Assembly: GCF_000204135.1 (NCBI RefSeq)
Contig: NC_015408.1
Coordinates: 186,001 to 250,000, forward strand
Reading direction: 5' to 3'
Length of the DNA: 64,000 bases
Source of the DNA: Chlamydia pecorum E58
GTDB lineage: Bacteria > Chlamydiota > Chlamydiia > Chlamydiales > Chlamydiaceae
Shown here one piece after another: positions 37,890-46,350 of the stretch. Both the position numbers and the translations under genes were made by a program. The number at the start of each line of letters is the position of its first letter. The stretch's first letter is position 1. The notes under the pieces are model-generated. The model saw only the letters and a program-made list of their open reading frames with translations. It was not told the DNA's origin and ran no database searches.

Positions 37890-38800
37890 CACTACCAGAA
37901 TCCCCAAAGCAAAAAAAACCTCTTCCTAGCCGCTTCCCAAAATGGCTGCGGCTAAAACTCCCCAAAGGATCAACATTTGCTAAAACAGATGCTGCTATAA
38001 AGAGTGTCAGCATGGCAACAGTATGTGAAGAGGCGTTATGCCCTAACCGCACTTCATGCTGGTCTCGGAAAACGGCAACTTATTTAGCACTAGGTTCTGC
38101 CTGCTCAAGACGCTGCGGCTTTTGCAACATAGACTTTACACAAAAACCCCAGCCTATCGATCCCCAAGAACCGGAAAAAATTGCATTATCAGCGAAAGCT
38201 TTAAATCTTCGTCATGTAGTGATTACCATGGTAGCACGAGATGATTTAGAAGATGGAGGTGCTGAAGGGCTAGTAAAAATCATCCAAAAGTTAAAAGAGG
38301 AGCTTCCAAAAGCAACAATAGAAATCCTTGCTTCAGACTTTCAGGGAAACCTCTCTGCTTTATATACCCTACTAAATGCTGGGCTAGAAATTTATAATCA
38401 CAATATCGAAACTGTAGAGCGCTTAACCCCCATGGTACGCCACAAAGCAACATACCAACGTTCTCTTTCTATGCTTGAGGCCGCAGCGAAATATCGCCCT
38501 AACATATTGACTAAGTCTGGGATCATGGTAGGATTGGGAGAGCAAGAAAGTGAGGTGAAACATGCTCTCCAAGATCTTGCTTCCATTGGGGTGAAGATTG
38601 TTACTATCGGTCAATACTTACGCCCTTCTCGCTTGCATATTCCCGTAAAAGAATACGTCACACCAGAAACATTTGCCTATTATCGCCAAGTTGGAGAATC
38701 TTTAGGATTGTATGTCCATGCTGGACCTTTCGTGCGCTCTAGCCTCAACGCAGATATTGTACTTGATACGCTGCAACAAAAGATATCTAGCGTATCGTAA
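37886..38800 (+). CDS. lipA: Lipoyl synthase LipA
   Basis: A 304-residue radical-SAM enzyme inserting two sulfurs into octanoyl chains of E2 subunits. The auxiliary cluster motif Cx4Cx5C is C47, C52, C58; the radical-SAM motif CxxxCxxC is C73, C77, C80 ([10 protein letters not shown]). The conserved C-terminal RSSLNAD supplies the serine ligand. The frame is open from 37829, but ATG at 37886 is chosen because it overlaps the lpdA stop as ATGA and gives the normal length. Most of the upstream 57 bases are lpdA coding sequence. Confidence 0.95.
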   Translation: MTLPESPKQKKPLPSRFPKWLRLKLPKGSTFAKTDAAIKSVSMATVCEEALCPNRTSCWSRKTATYLALGSACSRRCGFCNIDFTQKPQPIDPQEPEKIALSAKALNLRHVVITMVARDDLEDGGAEGLVKIIQKLKEELPKATIEILASDFQGNLSALYTLLNAGLEIYNHNIETVERLTPMVRHKATYQRSLSMLEAAAKYRPNILTKSGIMVGLGEQESEVKHALQDLASIGVKIVTIGQYLRPSRLHIPVKEYVTPETFAYYRQVGESLGLYVHAGPFVRSSLNADIVLDTLQQKISSVS

Positions 38801-38919
38801 TTCCCCACACCTTCCATATTCACATGCTTTAGAGTCTGTCTTTAGAGGAGAAGTTTCGGGTTTTTACCGCGCGCAACCACTTCACTATCATGAGGTTACT
38901 TCTTATTCAATGTTCACGA

Positions 38920-38948
38920 TTGGCACTAATCCCCCCTTTTGCTATGGT
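38920..38948 (+). promoter_or_regulatory. Putative promoter of the sctJ cluster
   Basis: TTGGCA (38920-38925), a 17-base spacer containing six C and TATGGT (38943-38948) lie 23 bases before the sctJ ATG. The 171-base gap after lipA holds no gene I can support, so the T3S genes probably start a new transcript here. Confidence 0.5.
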
Positions 38949-38971
38949 GAGTAAAAAGGTATGCGTGGATT

Positions 38972-39964
38972 ATGTTTCGTAGTTCTATTTCTCGGTGCTT
39001 TTTCTTTTTGTTCGCTCTGTTTTGTTGTACAGGGTGTAATAGCCGATCGCTCATTGTGTATGGGCTTCCAGGAAGAGAAGCAAATGAAATCGTAGTTCTT
39101 CTTGTTAGCAAAGGAGTCGCTGCACAAAAGCTCCCTAAAGCTGCAGCCTCTACGGGAGGAGGATCTACAGAACAGCTTTGGGATATCTCTGTGCCTTCAG
39201 CACAAATTACTGAAGCCTTGGCTATTTTAAATCAGGCTGGTCTTCCTAGAATGAAAGGAACTAGTCTCTTGGACTTATTTGCCAAACAAGGTCTTGTCCC
39301 ATCAGAACTCCAAGAAAAAATCCGCTACCAAGAAGGCCTTTCAGAACAGATGGCCTCTACGATTCGTAAAATGGATGGGATCGTAGATGCTAGTGTGCAA
39401 ATTTCCTTCTCTACGGAAGAAGACGTTGTCCCACTCACTGCCTCTGTTTACGTGAAACATCGTGGGGTTTTAGACAACCCTAACAGTATTATGGCCTCCA
39501 AAATCAAGCGCTTAATTGCTAGTGCAGTCCCTGGTCTCACCCCTGAAAATGTTTCCGTGGTTAGCGATCGCGCTGCCTACAGCGACATTACCATTAATGG
39601 CCCTTGGGGATTAACAGATGATATCGATTATGTTTCCGTCTGGGGGATTGTGCTAGCCAAATCGTCACTCTTAAAGTTTCGCCTTATCTTTTATTTCTTA
39701 ATTCTTATTTTGTTTATCCTTTCATGCGGGCTTCTTTGGGTCATTTGGAAAACACATACTCTCATTCTTTCCTTGGGAGGAGCAAAAAGTTTGTTCTCAC
39801 CAACGCCATACTCTACTGTAGCGTTAAACTCTGCACAACCCACAAACAAAGCTCCTGATGCTAAAGATCCTGCAGAAGCTCCTGCAGAAAAAGAGGATGC
39901 TGAGCAAGCTAAAGAGGCCTCAACAGATGCTCCAGAAGGAAGCGCAGAAAATGAGGAAAGTTAG
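38972..39964 (+). CDS. sctJ: T3S inner-membrane ring lipoprotein SctJ (CdsJ, CT559)
   Basis: A 330-residue lipoprotein with an N-terminal hydrophobic signal and a cysteine (C22 in FCCTGCNS) likely to be lipidated; two periplasmic ring-building domains carry the FliF/SctJ signature (LVSKGVAAQKLPKAA, LFAKQGLVPSELQEKIRYQEG, DASVQISF). A membrane helix follows at about 232-257 (FRLIFYFLILILFILSCGLLWVIW). The cytoplasmic tail is rich in Ala, Glu, Asp and Pro. SctJ forms the inner-membrane ring of the injectisome. The next gene's GTG overlaps its stop by one base. Confidence 0.95.
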   Translation: MFRSSISRCFFFLFALFCCTGCNSRSLIVYGLPGREANEIVVLLVSKGVAAQKLPKAAASTGGGSTEQLWDISVPSAQITEALAILNQAGLPRMKGTSLLDLFAKQGLVPSELQEKIRYQEGLSEQMASTIRKMDGIVDASVQISFSTEEDVVPLTASVYVKHRGVLDNPNSIMASKIKRLIASAVPGLTPENVSVVSDRAAYSDITINGPWGLTDDIDYVSVWGIVLAKSSLLKFRLIFYFLILILFILSCGLLWVIWKTHTLILSLGGAKSLFSPTPYSTVALNSAQPTNKAPDAKDPAEAPAEKEDAEQAKEASTDAPEGSAENEES

Positions 39965-40797
39965 TGACTGCCAATACCTTCGGAACTCTAGACATCTTAA
40001 TGAAGCACTCCAAAGAGGATGATCTGGCAAGATTTTTGCCAGAGGATCTTCTTGTCTCCTCTCCACATTCTCAGGAAATTCCTTTAAGTGCGCTGTCATT
40101 TTCTATGCGTTGGCTAGCAACGATCCATCCTTCCTGGATTGCAGCAGCATTCAAAGAGTTCCCAAAAGAAATTCAAAGTCAGCTTTTAGCTCTTCTTCCA
40201 GAATCTCTCGTTCAGGAACTTCTTCCTTTACTACCTAGTATTGCAGCTCTCCCCAAGCGCTGTTCAGATTTTGGAGCGTTTTATCTTCTCCATATGTTGA
40301 GTGAGAAACTACGCCCTGCTGGCATTGTTGAGGAGGTTTTTCTTCCCGCATCTACGATGAACGCGATGTTATATTACTCGGGGCCTACGAAAATCTCCGT
40401 GATTAATTGTTTAGGAATGCACTACCTTGCAAAAGAACTTAGGAACATCGTAGATAAAGTCCTTATTGAGCGTGTGCATAACATCCTCTCCCCTACAGAA
40501 AAATCTTTTCTAATCTACTGCCAATCTCATCCTATGAAGTATCTTGAAAGTACGAATTTTCTTGATGCCTGGGAAGAAGATGCGGATCTTTTGCCCTTTC
40601 TTCATAAGCAGGGGTTGCGCTTTTTAGCAATAGCTTTAGCTAAAGAAAACGCATCTTTTTTATGGTATTTTTTAAGAAGATTAGACCTTCACCGAGGGTA
40701 CGTCTTTGAACAGGCCTTACAAGAGTCTTTTATGAATCCCCATGTGGATTACTATAAAAATATTTTGGAAAGATGTTTAAAAGTTTTGGTGCAATAA
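39964..40797 (+). CDS. SctK-position protein with FliG-like features (CT560 homologue)
   Basis: A 277-residue soluble protein between sctJ and sctL, the place of sctK in Yersinia-type operons. SctK is the accessory protein that joins the sorting platform to the inner ring. Two stretches resemble the flagellar switch protein FliG: residues 46-91 (IHPSWIAAAFKEFPKEIQSQ and following LLALLPESL) like the FliG middle domain, and 216-255 (QGLRFLAIALAKENASFLWY) like the FliG C-terminal domain. FliG links the FliF ring to the cytoplasmic ring. The start is GTG at 39964, overlapping the sctJ stop. The FliG relation is by-eye and needs a profile search. Confidence 0.85.
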   Translation: MTANTFGTLDILMKHSKEDDLARFLPEDLLVSSPHSQEIPLSALSFSMRWLATIHPSWIAAAFKEFPKEIQSQLLALLPESLVQELLPLLPSIAALPKRCSDFGAFYLLHMLSEKLRPAGIVEEVFLPASTMNAMLYYSGPTKISVINCLGMHYLAKELRNIVDKVLIERVHNILSPTEKSFLIYCQSHPMKYLESTNFLDAWEEDADLLPFLHKQGLRFLAIALAKENASFLWYFLRRLDLHRGYVFEQALQESFMNPHVDYYKNILERCLKVLVQ

Positions 40798-40799
40798 AC

Positions 40800-40829
40800 T
40801 TGTCTTAAAGAAAAAAAAGAGCTTAGATA
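40800..40829 (+). promoter_or_regulatory. Possible second promoter before sctL
   Basis: TTGTCT (40800-40805), an 18-base spacer and TAGATA (40824-40829) fall in the 132-base gap before sctL. The predicted leader of about 95 bases contains GGCG/CGCC pairings near 40890-40920 that could fold close to the start. Confidence 0.3.
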
Positions 40830-40929
40830 ATGAAAATACGAAGGAAAAGTTCCTCGTAAAACCATAAACTTCACAATAACAAAGGAGCGGCGTTTCTCTA
40901 AAATTCTTGGAGATGCGCCTTGAGTAGAG

Positions 40930-41613
40930 ATGAAATTTTTCAGCCTAATTCATTCACAAGACGATGTCTCCCCAAATACGAAGGTTTTAGCTCCCGAGGC
41001 ATTTTCCTCTCTTCTAGATGCTGAAGAGCTTTTAGAGCACGCAAAAGAAGACAGCGAGACCTTTCTTAAAAACACAGAGGAAGAGTGTGAGAGGCTACGT
41101 CAAGCAGCTAAAACTCAGGGGTTTAAAGATGGCTGCAGCGAATGGAATGCCCAGTTAGCTTTTCTTCAGCAGGAAATTCAAAATTTGCGCAACCGCGTGA
41201 GAGATTCTTTAGTGCAGCTAGCGGTTGCGAGCGTAAAAAAGATTATAGGGAAAGAGTTGGAAATGCATCCAGAAACTATTGTTTCTATCATTTCTCAAGC
41301 ACTCAAAGAGCTCACCCAAAATAAACAGATTACTATCTATCTCAATCCCAAAGACCTTCAGATTGTTGAACAAAACCGCCCTGAGTTGAAAAAAATTGTG
41401 GAGTATGCCGATACATTAATTCTTACGACCAAGCCTGAAGTAACCCCAGGAGGATGTATTATCGAAACGGAAGCGGGGATTGTAAATGCGCAGCTTGATG
41501 TACAATTACTCGCCCTCGAAAAGGCTTTCTCCTCTATATTAAAACAAAAAGACCCCACTGTAAGTGAGTCAGAATCTCCCTCTTCTACTCAAAAAGAGGG
41601 GAAAAAAGAATAA
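40930..41613 (+). CDS. sctL: T3S stator protein SctL (CdsL, CT561)
   Basis: A 227-residue protein of the SctL/FliH family: an acidic N-terminus, a long helical part with charged residues (about 30-110), then the conserved C-terminal domain (SVKKIIGKELEMHPETIVSI, ITIYLNPKDLQIVEQ, EVTPGGCIIETEAGIVNAQL). SctL dimers bind the ATPase SctN and connect it to SctQ pods. The end is a Ser/Glu/Lys-rich tail. The downstream export-gate genes follow with small gaps, so transcription is probably shared. Confidence 0.92.
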   Translation: MKFFSLIHSQDDVSPNTKVLAPEAFSSLLDAEELLEHAKEDSETFLKNTEEECERLRQAAKTQGFKDGCSEWNAQLAFLQQEIQNLRNRVRDSLVQLAVASVKKIIGKELEMHPETIVSIISQALKELTQNKQITIYLNPKDLQIVEQNRPELKKIVEYADTLILTTKPEVTPGGCIIETEAGIVNAQLDVQLLALEKAFSSILKQKDPTVSESESPSSTQKEGKKE

Positions 41614-41628
41614 AGGGATTCCAAAACC

Positions 41629-42546
41629 ATGCGCATCGTTTTCCGAACTCTCCTTTGTATTTTTGCCTGTAGTGCTCCGTGGTGCGTAGCTCATGCAGAT
41701 GTTTCATCGGTATCCTGCCCTTCTCGTTGTGACTCGTCTCCTTTGCCGCCATCACAGGATCTTCCTGCTCCTGTGATAGAGAAAAAACCGCTACCCATGC
41801 CCTCCTATCGGCTTCCAGTATCTGCAGATGATGTACTCCCCAGAGAAGGATTATCTGAGGGGAGTTTCTCCGACACCTATCCTGACCTCACAACGCAAGC
41901 AGTTATTCTGATTTTCTTAGCATTATCGCCCTTCTTGGTCATGCTGCTCACGTCATATTTGAAAATCATCATTACCCTAGTACTGTTAAGAAACGCCTTA
42001 GGAGTGCAGCAAACTCCTCCGAGCCAAGTGCTCAATGGTATCGCTCTTATTCTTTCTATTTATGTGATGTTCCCTACAGGAGCAGCCATGTATAAAGATG
42101 CAAAAAAAGAAATCGAAGCGAACACTATTCCCAGGAATTTATTTACTGCAGAAGGTGCAGAGACTGTTTTTGTTGCCTTTAACAAATCTAAGGAGCCGTT
42201 GAGAAACTTTTTAATTCGCAATACCCCAAAGGCTCAAATTCAAAGTTTTTATAAGATTTCACAAAAGACTTTCCCTGCAGAAATTCGTGAACATCTCTCT
42301 GCAACAGACTTTGTAATCGTGATTCCTGCATTTATTATGGGGCAGATAAAAAATGCTTTTGAAATTGGAGTCATGATCTACTTACCTTTTTTCGTGATTG
42401 ACTTAGTCACTGCAAATATCCTTGTAGCGATGCAAATGATGATGCTTTCTCCCCTCTCGATTTCTCTCCCTTTAAAGTTGCTTCTTGTTGTCATGGTAGA
42501 TGGGTGGACATTGCTTCTTCAAGGTCTTATGATTAGTTTTAAATAG
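41629..42546 (+). CDS. sctR: T3S export-gate protein SctR with long N-terminal extension (CdsR, CT562)
   Basis: A 305-residue core export-gate protein. The C-terminal ~215 residues match SctR/FliP: LTTQAVILIFLALSPFLVML, LKIIITLVLLRNALGVQQTP and MGQIKNAFEIGVMIYLPFFV. Before it are about 85 extra residues: a signal-peptide-like start (RTLLCIFACSAPWCVAHA) and a Pro-rich stretch (about 40-70). Typical injectisome SctR proteins are near 215 residues and lack a cleavable signal; flagellar FliP does have one, so this protein looks FliP-like. It forms the 5SctR:4SctS:1SctT export channel. Confidence 0.94.
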   Translation: MRIVFRTLLCIFACSAPWCVAHADVSSVSCPSRCDSSPLPPSQDLPAPVIEKKPLPMPSYRLPVSADDVLPREGLSEGSFSDTYPDLTTQAVILIFLALSPFLVMLLTSYLKIIITLVLLRNALGVQQTPPSQVLNGIALILSIYVMFPTGAAMYKDAKKEIEANTIPRNLFTAEGAETVFVAFNKSKEPLRNFLIRNTPKAQIQSFYKISQKTFPAEIREHLSATDFVIVIPAFIMGQIKNAFEIGVMIYLPFFVIDLVTANILVAMQMMMLSPLSISLPLKLLLVVMVDGWTLLLQGLMISFK

Positions 42547-42557
42547 GGACATCGCCC

Positions 42558-42842
42558 GTGTTAACTCTTGCTACAAGCTTCAAATCTATCCTGTTTGAAT
42601 ACTCGTACCAATCTCTCCTACTGATTCTTATTGTTTCAGCCCCTCCGATCATCCTTGCTTCCATCGTAGGGATTATGGTGGCGATTTTTCAGGCCGCAAC
42701 GCAAATCCAAGAGCAAACATTTGCTTTTGCCATTAAGCTTGTTGTTATTTTTGGAACTCTGATGATCTCTGGAGGGTGGCTCAGTACGATGATCCTACGC
42801 TTCGCAAGTCAGATCTTCCAAAACTTTTATAAATGGAAATAA
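42558..42842 (+). CDS. sctS: T3S export-gate protein SctS (CdsS, CT563)
   Basis: A 94-residue protein with two long hydrophobic hairpin helices (about 18-43 and 52-78), the plan of SctS/FliQ. The conserved segments SAPPIILASIVGIMVAIFQAATQIQEQTF cover the first helix turn and the polar loop. The frame opens with GTG at 42558, 11 bases after the sctR stop, giving MLTLATSFKS; no ATG in frame gives a usable start. SctS wraps the SctR-SctT core of the export channel. Confidence 0.93.
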   Translation: MLTLATSFKSILFEYSYQSLLLILIVSAPPIILASIVGIMVAIFQAATQIQEQTFAFAIKLVVIFGTLMISGGWLSTMILRFASQIFQNFYKWK

Positions 42843-42847
42843 CCCAC

Positions 42848-43717
42848 ATGGGCATAAATCTACCTGAGCTTGTTTCTCATTTGGGATCTGCCTACTTGGA
42901 TTATATCTTTAAATTACCTCCTGCATATGTGTGGTCTGTCTTTCTTCTTCTACTTGCAAGGCTCTTGCCGATCTTTTCTATCGTTCCCTTTTTAGGAGCA
43001 AAACTGTTCCCCTCTCCAATCAAGATTGGCATTGGCCTATCTTGGTTGGCGATTATTTTTCCTAAGGTCCTGATGGATACTCGCATTGCAAACTATACAA
43101 ATGAAGACCTCTTTTACATCTTGCTTATCAAAGAGATGATCATTGGCATTGTGATTGGCTTTATCTTGGCATTTCCCTTTTATGCTGCACAATCTGCAGG
43201 ATCTTTCATTACAAACCAACAGGGAATTCAAGGTTTAGAAGGATCCACATCTCCTATCTCCATAGAACAAACCTCCCCACATGGGATCTTTTACCATTAC
43301 TTTGTCACGATTGCCTTTTGGTCTTTGGGAGGCCATAGGATTATCTTTTCGCTGCTATTACAATCCCTAGAAGTTATCCCCATCCACAACTTCTTCCCTC
43401 CCCAGCTCATGAGCCTCCATGCCCCTATCTGGTCTACTCTCATCAAAATCTGCCAGCTCAGCTTAATCATGACGATCCAGCTTAGCGCTCCTGCAGCTCT
43501 TGCTATGCTTATGTCTGACCTTTTCTTGGGGATTATTAACCGTATGGCACCTCAGGTACAGGTAATCTATCTATTATCCGCTCTGAAGGCTTTTATGGGG
43601 CTTCTCTTTCTTACCCTTGCCTGGTGGTTCATCATCAAACAAATCGACTACTTCACCCTTGCCTGGTTTAAAGAAATCCCCATGATGTTGTTTGGCTCCA
43701 AACCTCTGGTTCTCTAA
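42848..43717 (+). CDS. sctT: T3S export-gate protein SctT (CdsT, CT564)
   Basis: A 289-residue membrane protein with about six hydrophobic segments in the SctT/FliR pattern, including PPAYVWSVFLLLLARLLPIF, FYAAQSAGSFITNQQGIQGLEG and PAALAMLMSDLFLGIINRMAPQ. An ATG at 42833 overlaps the sctS stop, but the second ATG at 42848 gives MGINLPELVSHLG, which fits the chlamydial family better. SctT caps the export channel. A strong terminator follows the gene. Confidence 0.94.
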   Translation: MGINLPELVSHLGSAYLDYIFKLPPAYVWSVFLLLLARLLPIFSIVPFLGAKLFPSPIKIGIGLSWLAIIFPKVLMDTRIANYTNEDLFYILLIKEMIIGIVIGFILAFPFYAAQSAGSFITNQQGIQGLEGSTSPISIEQTSPHGIFYHYFVTIAFWSLGGHRIIFSLLLQSLEVIPIHNFFPPQLMSLHAPIWSTLIKICQLSLIMTIQLSAPAALAMLMSDLFLGIINRMAPQVQVIYLLSALKAFMGLLFLTLAWWFIIKQIDYFTLAWFKEIPMMLFGSKPLVL

Positions 43718-43730
43718 ATCTTCGGAGAAA

Positions 43731-43758
43731 AAAAACTCCCCCTTTAGGGGGAGTTTTT
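43731..43758. terminator. Strong bidirectional terminator after sctT
   Basis: AAAAACTCCCCC (43731-43742) and GGGGGAGTTTTT (43747-43758) form a perfect 12-bp stem with a TTTA loop. The T tracts on both strands let it end the T3S transcript from the left and the T2S-side transcript from the right. Confidence 0.9.
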
Positions 43759-43791
43759 ACCTGCTGATGCCTGCAAAGATAGAAAAGCTGT

Positions 43792-44256
43792 TTACTGTTG
43801 ATGGTGATCTGAGAGGTGGTGATGTTCTTGGCTCTCTACAGGGGGACGCGCATCCATAATGAAAATAAGAATTACGCAAAGAAGCAAAAATGCCACAACA
43901 AATGTGAACATGTTCATCATGAAAAATAACAATAATCCACAAAGAAGAGCATTTTTAATAGGGCCGTTTTTATTATAGTAATACTGCATATTGGCCAAGG
44001 CTAGGCGGATGTCCTTGTAAAACCCTAAGACAATCCCACAAGCAACAAAAGCTCCCCCTATCCAAGAAACAAAATCCGAGATAATCCCGAAAAGCAACAG
44101 AGCTCCTCCGATAATCTCCCGTGCATGACGCATGAAAAAATGCTTCATACTATGCACCTTGGGGTTCATATGCAAATCCTTAACTTTTTTCTTAATGCCA
44201 GAAATCTGCGAAGAAGGCTCGTTAGAAGGATCTTTTTTTGGGGCCTCATCTGCCAT
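43792..44256 (-). CDS. Inc-like bilobed membrane protein (CT565 homologue)
   Basis: A 154-residue protein with a charged N-terminus (about 50 residues), then two very long hydrophobic stretches of about 30 residues each (near 52-84 and 104-135) separated by a short polar loop, and a His-rich tail (EHHHLSDHHQQ). The paired, bilobed hydrophobic pattern is the hallmark of inclusion-membrane (Inc) proteins secreted by T3S. The frame is open from GTG at 44265, but ATG at 44256 is chosen because AGGTGG precedes it. Host targets cannot be read. It lies at the end of the T2S gene cluster. Confidence 0.8.
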   Translation of the reverse strand: MADEAPKKDPSNEPSSQISGIKKKVKDLHMNPKVHSMKHFFMRHAREIIGGALLLFGIISDFVSWIGGAFVACGIVLGFYKDIRLALANMQYYYNKNGPIKNALLCGLLLFFMMNMFTFVVAFLLLCVILIFIMDARPPVESQEHHHLSDHHQQ

Positions 44257-44343
44257 TTTGCCCACCTCGTAAAATAAAATACTTTTTAATAGTTCATCTA
44301 AAACTAATTATTATTAATTTTTAATTTAAAAATAAAATAAAAA

Positions 44344-45348
44344 TTATAATTTTGAGCTCTTTGAAGAACAACGGCAGCGGGAAACTACTTTAGTTTGAGG
44401 ATCTATAAGAAATAAGTAATCTCCGGCACTCCCTAGGGTAAAATCGAAGAGCTTTTTATTTAGCAGTTCTACTAAACCGTGCTGGTTAAGGATGATCTGA
44501 GTTTTATCCCTAAGCTCGAGGCGAAAATCTGTACGGGTTTTAAAGAGCTCCAGAGCTGCGGCTTGCCCGTGCTGTTGGATAGCTTCTTCTTGGGTTTTAA
44601 CGGCATCCCAAATTCCGTCACGCAAGGATTGAAGTTCCTGACATCCCAAGGGGTGGTTAATGACCGCCTCCAATAATAGAGGATCCATAAAAATCAGGTT
44701 GAGCTTGCACTCCCCCAAGCTTTTCTCTTCATAATGGAGGAAGTTCAATAAAGACTGCGCATGCGGAGATCCTTTTAACATCGTATAAAAGATTTCCGCC
44801 TCTTCGGTTGGGAGTGTTAGGGTCTCAAGAATATCAGGGCCATATTTAGAGGCCCCCTCTAGGATTTCTTCTTTTTTGCTCAGAAGAAGGTTCGTGATGG
44901 CATACTCTGCTCCCTGAGGAACGATCCCAGGGTCCACATAAGCTCGTTTCAAAAGCCTTACAAAAATCGCATACCATGATGAGGGGTTGTTATACTCCTC
45001 GGGGGATTCTGTAAGCAAAGCATATAGGTTATATCTGGAGTTATTTGGAGGTCTAGAAAAGGGCACTTTTAATAAGCGATAGCGCTGTTTTTTCCTTGTG
45101 GCAACTTGTGCTACTTTGTTAGGAGTAGAAGTTTCTTTATCCTTAGGGAGCTTTTGTATCGGTGCAAGCTTTTTTAGCTTTTCCTGATACTCTACCTCGG
45201 CACAAGCAGCACGCCGTACTGTTAAGAAATTCTCATGGTTTTCTATAGTCTGTGCATATGCAGAGTATTTACGTGCGTTAGCAGCATCAAAGGCAACCAA
45301 AGAAGCAAGCGATGCAAGACATAGTAAAGTAAAAATATACGGCTGCAT
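44344..45348 (-). CDS. Protein at the GspK position of the T2S cluster (CT566 homologue)
   Basis: A 334-residue protein with one N-terminal hydrophobic helix (about 3-21), like a signal anchor, and a hydrophilic mostly helical remainder. It is last of a run of pseudopilin-like genes in the order GspG, CT568, CT567, CT566, where GspH/I, J and K would be expected. GspK is a larger minor pseudopilin that caps the pseudopilus. It has no obvious prepilin cleavage motif, so the GspK-like role is suggested by position and size only. The gene starts four bases after CT567. Confidence 0.75.
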   Translation of the reverse strand: MQPYIFTLLCLASLASLVAFDAANARKYSAYAQTIENHENFLTVRRAACAEVEYQEKLKKLAPIQKLPKDKETSTPNKVAQVATRKKQRYRLLKVPFSRPPNNSRYNLYALLTESPEEYNNPSSWYAIFVRLLKRAYVDPGIVPQGAEYAITNLLLSKKEEILEGASKYGPDILETLTLPTEEAEIFYTMLKGSPHAQSLLNFLHYEEKSLGECKLNLIFMDPLLLEAVINHPLGCQELQSLRDGIWDAVKTQEEAIQQHGQAAALELFKTRTDFRLELRDKTQIILNQHGLVELLNKKLFDFTLGSAGDYLFLIDPQTKVVSRCRCSSKSSKL

Positions 45349-45352
45349 ATAG

Positions 45353-45901
45353 CTATTTCCCTAAAGAGAATACATAGTGTAATGTACGAGCATTTTGTTT
45401 TGGAAGTTCTCGAGTGATGCTTAGAGAAATTTTTTCTGGCAGCTCTTGGTTTTCGATGTTCCCTAAAGAAGAGATTGTGATGTTCTTGACATGGGAGAGC
45501 AAAAGGTGCCGCTCCATCTTTTGGGAATTTTTCAAATTATACATCCGTAGTTCTAAGCGGTGGGTATCCACATTATAATGCAAAGCAGCGCGGACTTCCC
45601 CAGCAAGCTCGGGATCACGGTACACGCCTCGATCAAAGGTTAAGGCAAAGAGAGCCCCGGGATCTTCCGATAAGGAGAGCGCATCTCTAAATAGAATACG
45701 CAGCTGCTTGTAAGCTCGGGAATCTTCTAAAAATGATGCGTATGCTCTCTCTTGCTGCTTATGTAGGCAGTAAATCCTTCGATACCAAAATCCTAATGCC
45801 CCAAGAAGAAACGCCAGCAACGTCAGAGATATAAAAAGCTCCATAAGTAAAAATTGGCGCTTTTGTTTTTTCTTATGAGGGGAGGTTATGAAGTAACACA
45901 T
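45353..45901 (-). CDS. Minor pseudopilin-like protein (CT567 homologue, GspJ position)
   Basis: A 182-residue protein with a short basic leader (HKKKQKRQ) before a hydrophobic helix FLLMELFISLTLLAFLLGALG, with glutamate at position 5 after the presumed cleavage point: the type IV pilin plan, but with Gln instead of Gly at -1. The rest has the beta-rich, variable look of GspJ/GspI. The frame is open from 45970 inside the upstream gene; the internal ATG at 45901, overlapping CT568 by 16 bases, is preferred because it puts the leader at a normal length. Confidence 0.72.
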   Translation of the reverse strand: MCYFITSPHKKKQKRQFLLMELFISLTLLAFLLGALGFWYRRIYCLHKQQERAYASFLEDSRAYKQLRILFRDALSLSEDPGALFALTFDRGVYRDPELAGEVRAALHYNVDTHRLELRMYNLKNSQKMERHLLLSHVKNITISSLGNIENQELPEKISLSITRELPKQNARTLHYVFSLGK

Positions 45902-46320
45902 AGCGATCTTTGAACAAAAACCATATGTTTTTGATTTGGGAAAAGCTCCACAGAAACATCTGCAAGACAAACTTTGACAATATTATTATCCATACGTACT
46001 CCTTTGCGAATATCCGCCTTGTAGGCATAAGGAACTAGGATTTCCTTCCCAAGGCTTGTGTACATGGGAGAAGAAAGAGTTCCAGATCCCGAAGAAGGAA
46101 ACTCCCCCGCCAACATCTGCATGCGCATGTCCTCCTCTATAGCGAAAAAGCAGCTGTCTATAGTTGCTGGAAGCTGCAGCAACAAGATGTTCTCTTCAAA
46201 AGATTTGCGCACTCCTGAGTAAAATTGTATGCAAGGCAAAAGCACCACACAGGTCAAAGAAATCGCCATCAGAATTTCTACAAGAAAAAAGCTTCGCTTA
46301 TGTCTACTTTGAGAAGCCAT
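45886..46320 (-). CDS. Minor pseudopilin-like protein (CT568 homologue)
   Basis: A 144-residue protein with a ten-residue basic leader (MASQSRHKRS) then FFLVEILMAISLTCVVLLPC: a prepilin-like N-terminus with glutamate at +5 and Ser at -1 instead of Gly. A globular part follows. By order it would be GspH or GspI. Its 3' end overlaps the start of CT567, and it follows gspG after about 30 bases. Confidence 0.75.
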   Translation of the reverse strand: MASQSRHKRSFFLVEILMAISLTCVVLLPCIQFYSGVRKSFEENILLLQLPATIDSCFFAIEEDMRMQMLAGEFPSSGSGTLSSPMYTSLGKEILVPYAYKADIRKGVRMDNNIVKVCLADVSVELFPNQKHMVFVQRSLCVTS

Positions 46321-46350
46321 CTTCTACCTATATTTTCAATATGGGGATCT

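Noticed and set aside
38765..38796. GATACGCT/AGCGTATC hairpin at the end of lipA
   Set aside because: Stem of 8 bp but no T run follows and it is within coding sequence; not a convincing terminator.
38712..38954. 80-residue plus-strand frame between lipA and sctJ
   Set aside because: Begins in lipA out of frame and covers the sctJ promoter; no start signal or recognisable content.
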